From the NCBI GenBank assembly GCA_036004445.1, contig DASYRL010000008.1, positions 1-28,706 of the forward strand: a DNA stretch of 28,706 nucleotides. The letters run 5' to 3'. The notes beneath the pieces were generated by a model, which saw nothing but the letters and a program-made list of their open reading frames with translations, was not told the origin of the DNA and searched no databases. A program made the translations under genes and the position numbers. This DNA is from DASXUC01 sp036004445 (lineage in GTDB: Bacteria > Sysuimicrobiota > Sysuimicrobiia > Sysuimicrobiales > Kaftiobacteriaceae). How positions within the stretch are numbered: position 1 is the stretch's first letter; each line of letters starts with the position of its first letter. Below, in pieces: positions 18,925 through 27,161 of the stretch.

Positions 18925-19179
18925 TCAGCGCTTCACGAGGACGGTCTGGAACAACCAGGTGAACACGGCGTCCCAGGCGCCGAGATACAAGGCCATGGCC
19001 AGCAGCACGATGATGACGACGATGGTCATCGCGATGAGCTCCGCCCGGCTGGGCCACTCGACCCGGGTCAGCTCTCCGCGGACTTCGCGGAAATAGCGGC
19101 CCGCCCGTTCCTGGATGGGCGGTCCATTCCGCAGCGCCACGCTCTTGGCGGTGCCCGCGCGTACGAGCCGGTTGGCCAT
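18925..19179 (-). CDS. secE: Preprotein translocase subunit SecE
   Basis: SecE is the small essential subunit that clamps SecY in the Sec translocon. The 84-residue product fits the single-spanning form: an amphipathic region (RAGRYFREVRGELTRVEWPS, containing the family VEWPSR motif) and one transmembrane helix (IAMTIVVIIVLLAMALYLGA). The ATG at 19179 has GGGAGG with a 6-base spacer. It is the first gene of the secE-nusG-rplKAJL-rpoBC block and has its own near-consensus promoter. In many bacteria tRNA-Trp and rpmG lie directly upstream; here they are about 9 kb away. Confidence 0.95.
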   Translation of the reverse strand: MANRLVRAGTAKSVALRNGPPIQERAGRYFREVRGELTRVEWPSRAELIAMTIVVIIVLLAMALYLGAWDAVFTWLFQTVLVKR

Positions 19180-19224
19180 GAAAACCCTCCCAAAACAAAA
19201 AAAGACTTCTTCCGGGCCTCGTTC

Positions 19225-19253
19225 ATTATAGGTGCGGCTTTTCGTAAAGTCAA
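19225..19253 (-). promoter_or_regulatory. Sigma-70-type promoter for secE-nusG-rplK
   Basis: On the minus strand TTGACT (19253-19248) and TATAAT (19230-19225) are separated by exactly 17 bases, a near-perfect housekeeping promoter. The -10 lies about 45 bases upstream of the secE ATG. It faces away from the imuB-like gene, so the 204-base gap 19180-19383 is a divergent control region. I saw no comparable promoter on the plus strand. Confidence 0.85.
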
Positions 19254-19383
19254 ACCGCAGTTGCCCAACCGGTGAACCGAACACCGTGCCGCGCACCTCC
19301 GCCGTTCGGCATTGACGCACCCTCGGCGCGCAGATGACCATCATGGCAGACTCCTCCATGCGGTCGCGATGAGGGCTTCAACG

Positions 19384-20589
19384 ATGGACCGGCAGATCGT
19401 CTGCGTCAGCATCCCCTCGTTCGAGATTGCCCTTGCACGGCTGGAAGACTCCGCGCTGCGCGCCCGGCCCGTCGCCGTGGCGGCCGCAACCCATCCCAGG
19501 GCGGTATTGCGCGACGTGTCCGCGGAGGCGGCCGGAGAAGGGCTATGTCCGGGAATGGCGGTGGACCACGCCCGCTGGTTGTGTCCGTCGATTCATCTGC
19601 TGCCGCCGAGCCCCGCACGCATCCGGCGCGGCCAGCAGCAGGTGCAGGAGATCATCAGCCGCTTCGCCCCGGTCTGGGAGACATTCGGACCGGGGCATCT
19701 GTTCCTCGATCTCACCGGTACACACCGGCTGTTTGGCCGCGCGGTGGACGCCGCGGCGCAGATCGGCCGCGAGGTCGCGCAGCGCCACGCCCTCGCAGCC
19801 GCGCTGGCCGTCGGCACGAACAAACTCGTCACCCAGGTTGCGACGGGTTTGATCAAGCCGGCAGATCTCTACGACGTGCAACCCGGTCGAGAGCGCCGGT
19901 TCATGGCGCCACTGCCGCCCCTCGTGCTTCCCGAACTGGCGCGACCGGCCGGTCGACCGCTCATCAGCCTGCTCGAGGATCTCAACGTGCCGACGCTTGG
20001 CGCCATCGCCGCCGTGCCACTGGATCTGCTCCGGCGGGTGGTGGGATCGACGGGGTACGATCTCCACCGGCACGCGCAGGGGATCGATGACTCACCGGTC
20101 CTGGCCGCACGATCACGGCCGCGACTGACCGAATCGCTGATCCTGGATCCGGATAGCGTTGACCTCAAGAGGATCCGCGCAGATCTGTTCACGCTCGTGG
20201 AACGGATCGGCAACGATCTGCGGGAACGGCATCACCTGTGCCGTCGCCTGCGGGTCACCGTGGTGTACAGCGATTTCATCGAAAGCAGCCGGGAGGCCGA
20301 CATCCGGCCAGAAACAAACCTGGACGCAGCGCTCTATGATGCCGCGCAGCCCCTGCTGACGCACGCATTCGGCCGCCGGGTTCGCGTCAGGCGGTTGATT
20401 CTCGAGGCCGCGGTCGGACTCCGGCCCGCCGAGCAGCTCCCGCTGTTTGATTTCCGATCCGGCACAGCGTCCGTACCGCGGTCACCGGATCCAGACCGTG
20501 TGCGCCGGCTCAACGCAGCCGTCGATCGGATTCGCAGGCGATACGGGGAACGGGCGGTGCGCTGGGGCCGCACCGTGCGCGCGCCATGA
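19384..20589 (+). CDS. imuB: ImuB-like catalytically inactive Y-family DNA polymerase homologue
   Basis: The 401-residue protein aligns by eye with Y-family polymerases across the palm, fingers, thumb (GIDDSPVLAARSRPRLTES) and little-finger regions. The metal-binding acids are missing: the usual VDMDCFF reads VSIPSFE (residues 8-14), and SLDEAYLD reads FGPGHLFLD (101-109), so the Asp/Asp-Glu set is replaced by Ser9, Pro103 and Gly104. A beta-clamp-binding motif QLPLF is present at 351-355. Loss of catalysis with a retained clamp motif is the hallmark of ImuB, the scaffold that brings DnaE2 to the clamp. It is shorter than many ImuB proteins, and no ImuA partner is visible. The ATG at 19384 has GAGGG with an 8-base spacer; an in-frame ATG at 19369 is possible. 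Its stop overlaps the dnaE2 start (ATGA). Confidence 0.85.
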   Translation: MDRQIVCVSIPSFEIALARLEDSALRARPVAVAAATHPRAVLRDVSAEAAGEGLCPGMAVDHARWLCPSIHLLPPSPARIRRGQQQVQEIISRFAPVWETFGPGHLFLDLTGTHRLFGRAVDAAAQIGREVAQRHALAAALAVGTNKLVTQVATGLIKPADLYDVQPGRERRFMAPLPPLVLPELARPAGRPLISLLEDLNVPTLGAIAAVPLDLLRRVVGSTGYDLHRHAQGIDDSPVLAARSRPRLTESLILDPDSVDLKRIRADLFTLVERIGNDLRERHHLCRRLRVTVVYSDFIESSREADIRPETNLDAALYDAAQPLLTHAFGRRVRVRRLILEAAVGLRPAEQLPLFDFRSGTASVPRSPDPDRVRRLNAAVDRIRRRYGERAVRWGRTVRAP

Positions 20590-23573
20590 CCGCACGGTTT
20601 GTCCATCTCCACGTCCATTCCGAGTACTCGTTGATGCGCGGGGTCAACACGGTTGACGCCTTGTGCGCCGCCGCCCGCGCGCAGGGCAGCGACGCCATCG
20701 CGCTGACTGACACGAACGGGATGTATGGAGCCATCCGGTTCATCGGCGCCGCACGCCGCACCGGTCTGCGGCCCATCCTCGGGGCGGAGGTCGTCCACGG
20801 AGATCAGCGCGCTGTCCTGCTGGTCAAGAACCCGGAGGGGTACGCCAACCTGTGCCGCATCCTATCCCGGCGCCACTGTGATCCAGCATTTGATCTCATC
20901 CGAGCCGGGCGCGAGTTGCGCGCGGGCGTGGTCCTCGTCACCGACAATCCCGCCGCCCTCGCCGTCTGGCAGCAGGAGAGCAGCGACGATCTCTTCGTGG
21001 AGCTCACGCCTGGACCACAGTGCCTCGCGGCCGGTTCCCTCTGCGCCGAACTCGGGCTGCCGCCGGTCGCCACCAACCGTGTCCATTTCATCGATGGGCA
21101 TGAGTTTGCGGTCCATCAACTGCTGCGGGCCATCGCCTTGAACACGGTCCTCTCCCGGCTTCCCGACGCCGAATGCGCCGCGCCGACGCACCGGCTCGCC
21201 TCACCGGCCGAGATGGCCGCGGCGTTTCCCCACCTCCCCGAGGCCGTGGCGAATACGACGCGGATCGCGGACCAGTGCGGCAGCGACTGGTCGTTTTCCT
21301 CCACCATCTTTCCACGGTTTGAGAATTGGACAGACCTGCAGGCAATGGAAGAACTGCGCAGGCGGACATACCAGGGTGCGGAACGCCGCTACGGAACTGT
21401 GACGTCCGAAGTCGGTGACCGCATCGAGCACGAACTTTCGATCATCGCCGGCAAGCAGTTTGCGCACATCTTCTTGGTCGTCGAACAGGTCGTGCACCAA
21501 TCCCCGCTGACGTGCGGGCGGGGGTCGGCGGCGGCATCGATCGTGTCGTACTGCCTGGGTCTCACGCACGTCGACCCGATCAAGCACCACCTGTACTTCG
21601 AGCGGTTCTTGAATCCGGGGCGCGCCGATCCGCCCGACATCGACATCGATTTCCCCTGGGACGAGCGGGACGGACTGCTGGACTGGGTCCTGCAGCATTA
21701 CGGTGACCGGGCCGCGATGGTGGCCACGCACCAGACGATGACGATGCGTGGGGCACTCCGCGAAGTCGCCACGATCTACGGCATGCCGCCCGCCGAAGTC
21801 GAGCGCGTCGCCCCAATCATCGCCAGACACGCCGAGATCTCAGAACTCGCCGAGGACACGGGAGCCCGGGCGTGGGCCGAGGCGCTGTGCCGCAGATTCC
21901 GCCTGGCCGCACCATGGCCGGAAATCCTCGGCCGGGCCGCGTTGCTGCAAGGACACGTCAGGCGGACGGCGGTCCACTGCGGCGGCATCGTGATCGTCCC
22001 CGCAGAGATCCGCCGCCACGTGCCTGTTGAAGTGGCCGCCAAAGGCGTGCCGATCGTGCAGTGGGAGAAAGACCAATCGGAAGCGGCCGGGCTCGTCAAG
22101 ATCGATCTGCTGGGCAACCGGTCGCTGTCTGTGATCCGCGACACGCTGCAGACGGTGCGCCGGAACACCGGACGGGACATCGATTACGCGACGTGGGATC
22201 CGATCCTCGACGAAGCGACGTGTGAGTTGATCCGGCGGGGCGACACCATGGGGTGTTTCTACGTGGAATCGCCCGCGACGCGGTTGCTATTGAAAAAACT
22301 GTGGACCCGCATGCCGGCCGACCGGCGCAGCGGCGCCGATGTCTTCGAATACCTGGTGATCGTATCGTCACTCGTGCGGCCCGCCGCGATCTCGTTCGTC
22401 AACGAACTGGTGCGCCGCGCACACGGCGCCTCATATGTCCCGCTGCACCCTCTCCTCTCGGAGGTGCTGGCGGACACGCATGGGATCATGGTCTACCAGG
22501 AGGATGTGACGCGCGTCGCAATCGCCCTGGCTGGGTTCTCCGTGGAAGAAGCCGATGAGCTCCGAAAGGCAATCAGCAAGAAGGCCAGCGGCCGCCGGCT
22601 GGCCGCGTTCTGCGCTCGGTTCACCAGCGGCGCAACATCACGGGGCGTCGCGGCGCCCGTGATCGACGCCGTGTGGGCCATGATCATGAGCTTTGCCGGT
22701 TACAGCTTCTGCAAGCCGCATTCCGCGAGCTATGCACAAGTCTCGTTCAAATCGGCCTACCTGCGCGCGCACTTCCCGGCGGAGTTCATGGCCGCGGTGA
22801 TCACGAACCAGGGCGGCTACTACTCGACCTACGCCTACCTGTCTGAGGCCCGCCGCATGGGTTTGCGGATTCTCCCCCCCGACATCAATGTCAGCGCGAT
22901 CGGGTACACGGGAAACGGGCGCTGCCTGCGGGTGGGTCTGATGCAGATTGCCCACCTTACGGCCGCACTGACCACCCGGATCATCGCGGAACGGCAGGCC
23001 GCGGGACCATTCATCTCCTTCGGCGACTTCATCCGGCGAGTACAGCCCGCGCCGACGCAGGCACGCTGGCTCATCAAATCCGGCTGCTGTGACAGTATCG
23101 CCGGGGGCCTCAGCCGGCCGGCGCTGCTGTGGCGGCTGCTGACCGGATCGCGGGACGGAGATCGGGCTGCGATTCCGGCGCCGGACGAATACGATGACCG
23201 GACCCGCGCCCGCCACGAGGTCGAGACTCTGGGGTTCCCGATCGCCCGGCACCCGTTGGATCTGTATGCAACGGCGGTGGGAAAAACCCAATGTGTGCAG
23301 GCGGCAGAGCTGGACCAATGGAGAGGACGAGACGTTGCCATGCTGGGCTGGCTGCTGACCGAGAAGCTGACCCAGACCAAGCGCGGAGAACCGATGGAAT
23401 TCGTCACCTTTGAAGATAGCACCGGCATGTATGAGACGTCGATCTTCCCCGATGTTTTTCGCAAGTACGCGATGCTGCTCGCGCCAAATCAGCCGTACCT
23501 TCTCCACGGGAGGATCGAGGAGGAGTTCGGCGCGGCGACCCTGCGCGTGCGGGAACTGCAGAGACTGACGTGA
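20586..23573 (+). CDS. dnaE2: DnaE2-type error-prone DNA polymerase III alpha homologue
   Basis: The 995-residue C-family polymerase has an N-terminal PHP domain (HLHVHSEYSL, residues 7-16) and a polymerase core with GRGSAAASIV (311-320), PDIDIDF (350-356) and VKIDLLGNRSLS (504-515). The catalytic aspartates are Asp351, Asp353 and Asp507. A C-terminal OB-fold-like region (about 895-990) follows. The PHP site seems degenerate, with TDTN where replicative enzymes have TDHG. Length, the shortened C-terminus and the ImuB-like neighbour point to DnaE2, the mutasome polymerase for lesion bypass, rather than the replicase. It overlaps the upstream gene by 4 bases and the downstream udgX by 4 bases. 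A minor DnaE1-like role cannot be excluded without a tree. Confidence 0.88.
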   Translation: MTARFVHLHVHSEYSLMRGVNTVDALCAAARAQGSDAIALTDTNGMYGAIRFIGAARRTGLRPILGAEVVHGDQRAVLLVKNPEGYANLCRILSRRHCDPAFDLIRAGRELRAGVVLVTDNPAALAVWQQESSDDLFVELTPGPQCLAAGSLCAELGLPPVATNRVHFIDGHEFAVHQLLRAIALNTVLSRLPDAECAAPTHRLASPAEMAAAFPHLPEAVANTTRIADQCGSDWSFSSTIFPRFENWTDLQAMEELRRRTYQGAERRYGTVTSEVGDRIEHELSIIAGKQFAHIFLVVEQVVHQSPLTCGRGSAAASIVSYCLGLTHVDPIKHHLYFERFLNPGRADPPDIDIDFPWDERDGLLDWVLQHYGDRAAMVATHQTMTMRGALREVATIYGMPPAEVERVAPIIARHAEISELAEDTGARAWAEALCRRFRLAAPWPEILGRAALLQGHVRRTAVHCGGIVIVPAEIRRHVPVEVAAKGVPIVQWEKDQSEAAGLVKIDLLGNRSLSVIRDTLQTVRRNTGRDIDYATWDPILDEATCELIRRGDTMGCFYVESPATRLLLKKLWTRMPADRRSGADVFEYLVIVSSLVRPAAISFVNELVRRAHGASYVPLHPLLSEVLADTHGIMVYQEDVTRVAIALAGFSVEEADELRKAISKKASGRRLAAFCARFTSGATSRGVAAPVIDAVWAMIMSFAGYSFCKPHSASYAQVSFKSAYLRAHFPAEFMAAVITNQGGYYSTYAYLSEARRMGLRILPPDINVSAIGYTGNGRCLRVGLMQIAHLTAALTTRIIAERQAAGPFISFGDFIRRVQPAPTQARWLIKSGCCDSIAGGLSRPALLWRLLTGSRDGDRAAIPAPDEYDDRTRARHEVETLGFPIARHPLDLYATAVGKTQCVQAAELDQWRGRDVAMLGWLLTEKLTQTKRGEPMEFVTFEDSTGMYETSIFPDVFRKYAMLLAPNQPYLLHGRIEEEFGAATLRVRELQRLT

Positions 23574-24205
23574 AGGAGTCCACGGACCGGTCGGCGGCAG
23601 ACTTTCTTCCAAAGACACATTCGCTGACTGCGCTGCGCGCAGCGGCCGCGTCGTGCCAGGGGTGCGATCTCTATCAGCGCGCCACGCAGACGGTGTTCGG
23701 AGAAGGACCCGTGCGGGCGCGGATCGTGTTTGTGGGGGAAGTCCCGGGAGACTATGAAGACAGGCAGGGCCACCCGTTCGTGGGACCGGCGGGGCGGCTG
23801 CTGGACAAGGCGCTGGAGGAGATCGCCATGGACCGGGGGGACGTGTACGTGACCAACGCGGTCAAGCATTTCAAGTGGGAGCAGGTTGGGAAGCGACGGA
23901 AGCACAAGAAGCCGCTGGCCAGCGAGATCCGCGCGTGCCATCCATGGCTGGAAGCTGAGCTTGCCGCGATCAAGCCCGAAGTGGTTGTCTGTCTTGGTAA
24001 GACCGCCGCGGAGGCCGTCCTGGAACGACCAGTGCAATTGCGCAAGGAACAAGGGTCATTTGTCGATGGGACGAACGGCGCCGCAGTGTTCATCACGATC
24101 CACCCCTCGGCGATCCTCCGCTTTCAGGAGCCAGAGGAACGCGATCGCGAGTACGAGCGGTTCGTCGCCGAGCTCCGCAAGGTCAAACGGAGAATCGCCC
24201 ACTAA
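23570..24205 (+). CDS. udgX: UdgX-type uracil-DNA glycosylase homologue
   Basis: The 211-residue protein belongs to the family 4-like UDG group and specifically resembles UdgX. Four cysteines suited to a 4Fe-4S cluster are Cys29, Cys32, Cys123 and Cys141. The catalytic-site motifs are GEVPGDYED (56-64), TNAVKHFKW (95-103) and HPSAILR (178-184). The UdgX-specific insert reads GKRRKHKKP (107-115), retaining His112, the counterpart of the His that in Mycobacterium smegmatis UdgX forms a covalent bond with the abasic sugar after uracil release. The usual KRRIH is KRRKH here. Translation starts at a GTG that overlaps the dnaE2 stop (GTGA), so it is coupled to the polymerase pair. Expected action is tight or covalent uracil-DNA binding; turnover activity is unknown. 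Confidence 0.88.
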   Translation: MKESTDRSAADFLPKTHSLTALRAAAASCQGCDLYQRATQTVFGEGPVRARIVFVGEVPGDYEDRQGHPFVGPAGRLLDKALEEIAMDRGDVYVTNAVKHFKWEQVGKRRKHKKPLASEIRACHPWLEAELAAIKPEVVVCLGKTAAEAVLERPVQLRKEQGSFVDGTNGAAVFITIHPSAILRFQEPEERDREYERFVAELRKVKRRIAH

Positions 24206-24226
24206 CCTCATCGGCCAACCGCAAGG

Positions 24227-27157
24227 ATGTCGGCTCGGCCGCGGCCAACAGGCACGGCAATGGCCACGCGCGACCCTGACCCTGCCGGCACGCTGCCGGC
24301 GGGAACGGTGACGTTCCTCTTTGCGGATGTCGAGGGGTCGACGCGCCTGCTGCACCGTGTCGGTGACCAGTACCCTCAAACGCTGGAGGCATTTCGCGCC
24401 GCGATGGCGGCCGCCATCACCGGGGCCGGCGGCCGGGAGATCGACGCGCAGGGCGACGCCGTCTTCGCAGCGTTTTCCCGCGCCCATGATGCGGTGAGCG
24501 CCGCGGTGGAGGCCCAGCGCCGGATCGCCGCGCACCCTTGGCCGGCGGGGAGCGCGGTGCACGTGCGGATGGGCCTGCACACCGGCGAGCCGATGGTCAC
24601 CGGGTCAGGCTACGTCGGCATGGACGTGCACCGGGCCGCCCGAATCTGTCAGGCCGGCCACGGCGGGCAGATCGTCGTGTCGCAAACGACGGTCGCGCTG
24701 ATCGCCGACGACCTTCCGCCCGGGATGGAATTGAAGCCGCTGGGGCAGCACCGCCTCAAGGATCTCACCGCGCCGGTGCGCCTCTTCCAGATCGTGGCCC
24801 CAGGTCTTGCCGATGAGTTCCCGCCAGTCCGTTCGTTGGAGGCCCGGCCCAACAACCTGCCGGCGCAGCTGACCACGTTCGTGGGCCGCGGCGCCGAACT
24901 ATCCGCCCTCCGCGCGCGGCTGGGCGCCTCCCGGCTGCTGACGCTGACCGGCGCCGGCGGCAGCGGGAAGACACGGCTCGCCCTGCAGCTGGCCGCCGAT
25001 CGGATCGACGACTTCTCCGATGGCGTCTGGTGGACCGATCTCGCGCCGCTGAGCGACGCCACGCTCGTCGCCCACGCGGTCGCCGCCGCGCTCGGGGTGC
25101 GGGAACAGCCGGGCCGCCCGCTGGAGCAGTCGCTCCTCGACTACCTGAGACCGAAGCACCTGCTGCTCGTCCTGGACAACTGCGAGCATCTCGTGGCGGC
25201 GTGCGCGGCGGTGGCCGACCTGCTCCTGCGGCACTGTCCGGACATGCGAATGCTGGCGACCAGCCGTGAAGGGCTCGGGATCGCGGGTGAGACTCTGTAT
25301 CCCGTGCCGCCGATGACGCTCCCCGACCCGGGCCGCGCTGCGCCGGACGACGTCGCGCAGTACGAAGCCGTGCAGTTGTTTGCCGACCGGGCCGCGGCGC
25401 TTGTCCCCTCGTTCGCGGTCACGGAGCGGACCGCCCCGCTCATCGGCCACATTTGCCGGCGACTCGACGGCATCCCGTTGGCGCTGGAGCTCGCCGCCGC
25501 CAGGACCAGATCGCTCTCGCTGGAAGCGATCGCCGCCAGGCTCGACGACCAGTTCCGCCTCCTCACCGGCGGGAGCCGCACGGCGCTGCCGCGCCACCAG
25601 ACCCTGCAATCGGCCATCGACTGGAGTTATGCGATGCTGGGAGCCGCCGAGCAGGCTTGCTTCCGACGGCTCTCCGTCTTCGCCGGCGGGTTCACCCTCA
25701 ATGCGGCGGAAGCGGTCGCCGGCGGGGACCCGGTCGGAGCCGTCGTCGTCGTCGACGTCCTCGGCCACCTCGTGGACAAGTCCCTGGTCGTTGCCGAAGG
25801 GCGGAACGGGGACGTGCGCTACCGCACGCTGGAACCGCTGCGGCAGTACGGTCGCGATCGATTACTTGCGGCGGGAGAGGCGGATGCCGCGCGCACCCGC
25901 CACCTGCAGTGGTGTGTAACGGTGAGCGCGCAGGCCGAACCCGCTCTCCGCGGAATGGGCCAGGCGGACTGGCTGCGCCGGCTCTCGGTCGAACACGACA
26001 ATCTCCGGATGGCGCTGCAGTGGGCGCTGACGTCGGCGGCGATCGATCCGGGGCTGCGCATCGCCACCGCGATCGCGCGGTTCTGGTATCTTCGGGGCCA
26101 CATCTCCGAAGGCCGTCGCTGGTTGGACGAACTTCTGGCCGCTCCGGCCGCGCCGACCGTCGAGGCGGCAACGGTCGCGGGGGCTATGGCAGCCGCGGCG
26201 TTCCTCGCCCAACTCCAATTCGATGCCGCGCGGGCGACTGCGCTGGCGACCCAGGCGCTGGAGGTCTTCCGCGATGCGCACGATCACCGCGGAATCGCCC
26301 ACTCGCTTGGGACGCTGGCCAGCGTGGCGCGCTGGCAAGCCAACTATGAGCGCGCTGATACCCTGTTTGAAGAGAGCCTCGGCCACTACCGCGCTGCGGG
26401 AGACACCTGGGGCATTGCCAGCGCCATCGGGGGGCGGGCCGGCGTCGCCCGAATGCGCCGGGACTACGCGCGGGCCGCGGCATTGTTCGCCGAGAGCAAC
26501 CGCCTGTTCCGTGAACTAGGAGATCAACACGGGCTGTCCAATTCACTGTACTTCATGGGCCTCATCGCCCGGGCGCAGGGAGACTTTGCCAAAGCCGAAG
26601 CGTTGGGCGAGGAAGGACTGGCGGTATCGAAGGCGCTGGATGACACCTACGCGGTGGCCCACCAGTTGCACTTGTTGGGTGAAGTCGCGTGGTCCCGAGG
26701 GGATCGCGACAAAGCCGCAGCCCTGCACGAGACTGTGCTCCCGATGTTCGTAGAGCTCGGGGACAAATCGTGCATCATCTCCACGACCTCCGACCTGGCC
26801 CTCGTCGCCCAGCACCGCGGGGATGCGATGCGGGCGGGGCAGCTTCATCGAGAGAGCGTCAGACAGGCGCAGGAGATGAAAGACATCCCTGGCATCGCCC
26901 TGTATCTGGAACGGCTCGCCGGGCTGGAGCATGAGGTGGGCCGATCGACCCGGGCGGCACGGCTGCTGGGGGCGGCTGATGCGCTGCGCGACCAGACCAA
27001 AGTCTCCGTCCCCCCTGCAGACCGGACCCGGTACGACGGCGTGCTGGCGGCGGTCAAAGCGGCGGTCGGAGTGCCGGGGTTCACGACCGCGTGGGCGGAG
27101 GGCCGAGCGATGACTCAGGACCAGATCATCGAGTTCGCGCTGGCCGAGCCCGCATAG
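24227..27157 (+). CDS. Class III cyclase domain / STAND ATPase / TPR signalling protein
   Basis: The 976-residue protein has three parts. Residues about 26-192 form a class III nucleotidyl cyclase domain, with metal aspartates Asp34 (FLFADVEGSTRL) and Asp77 (QGDAVFAAF) and the VHRAARI segment. Residues about 210-560 form a STAND/NB-ARC ATPase with Walker A GAGGSGKT (242-249) and Walker B LLLVLDNCEH (about 312-321). The remaining 400 residues are helical TPR-like repeats. Many relatives end in a LuxR-type HTH; none is visible here. It likely senses a ligand or protein and makes cAMP or assembles a scaffold. It follows udgX by 21 bases on the same strand and may be co-transcribed. The start is uncertain: the ATG at 24227 has a poor ribosome binding site, and the ATG at 24260 (MATRD) is possible. 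Confidence 0.85.
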   Translation: MSARPRPTGTAMATRDPDPAGTLPAGTVTFLFADVEGSTRLLHRVGDQYPQTLEAFRAAMAAAITGAGGREIDAQGDAVFAAFSRAHDAVSAAVEAQRRIAAHPWPAGSAVHVRMGLHTGEPMVTGSGYVGMDVHRAARICQAGHGGQIVVSQTTVALIADDLPPGMELKPLGQHRLKDLTAPVRLFQIVAPGLADEFPPVRSLEARPNNLPAQLTTFVGRGAELSALRARLGASRLLTLTGAGGSGKTRLALQLAADRIDDFSDGVWWTDLAPLSDATLVAHAVAAALGVREQPGRPLEQSLLDYLRPKHLLLVLDNCEHLVAACAAVADLLLRHCPDMRMLATSREGLGIAGETLYPVPPMTLPDPGRAAPDDVAQYEAVQLFADRAAALVPSFAVTERTAPLIGHICRRLDGIPLALELAAARTRSLSLEAIAARLDDQFRLLTGGSRTALPRHQTLQSAIDWSYAMLGAAEQACFRRLSVFAGGFTLNAAEAVAGGDPVGAVVVVDVLGHLVDKSLVVAEGRNGDVRYRTLEPLRQYGRDRLLAAGEADAARTRHLQWCVTVSAQAEPALRGMGQADWLRRLSVEHDNLRMALQWALTSAAIDPGLRIATAIARFWYLRGHISEGRRWLDELLAAPAAPTVEAATVAGAMAAAAFLAQLQFDAARATALATQALEVFRDAHDHRGIAHSLGTLASVARWQANYERADTLFEESLGHYRAAGDTWGIASAIGGRAGVARMRRDYARAAALFAESNRLFRELGDQHGLSNSLYFMGLIARAQGDFAKAEALGEEGLAVSKALDDTYAVAHQLHLLGEVAWSRGDRDKAAALHETVLPMFVELGDKSCIISTTSDLALVAQHRGDAMRAGQLHRESVRQAQEMKDIPGIALYLERLAGLEHEVGRSTRAARLLGAADALRDQTKVSVPPADRTRYDGVLAAVKAAVGVPGFTTAWAEGRAMTQDQIIEFALAEPA

Positions 27158-27161
27158 CCGG

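Noticed and set aside
19277..19307. CCGAAC and GTTCGG as a LexA operator for the imuB-like gene
   Set aside because: The half-sites are 19 bases apart, far from the short spacing of known LexA boxes.
19180..19383. An attachment-site duplicate of the tRNA-Trp 3' end at the far edge of the insert
   Set aside because: No copy of the T-arm or acceptor end sequence is present near secE, and no integrase is visible.
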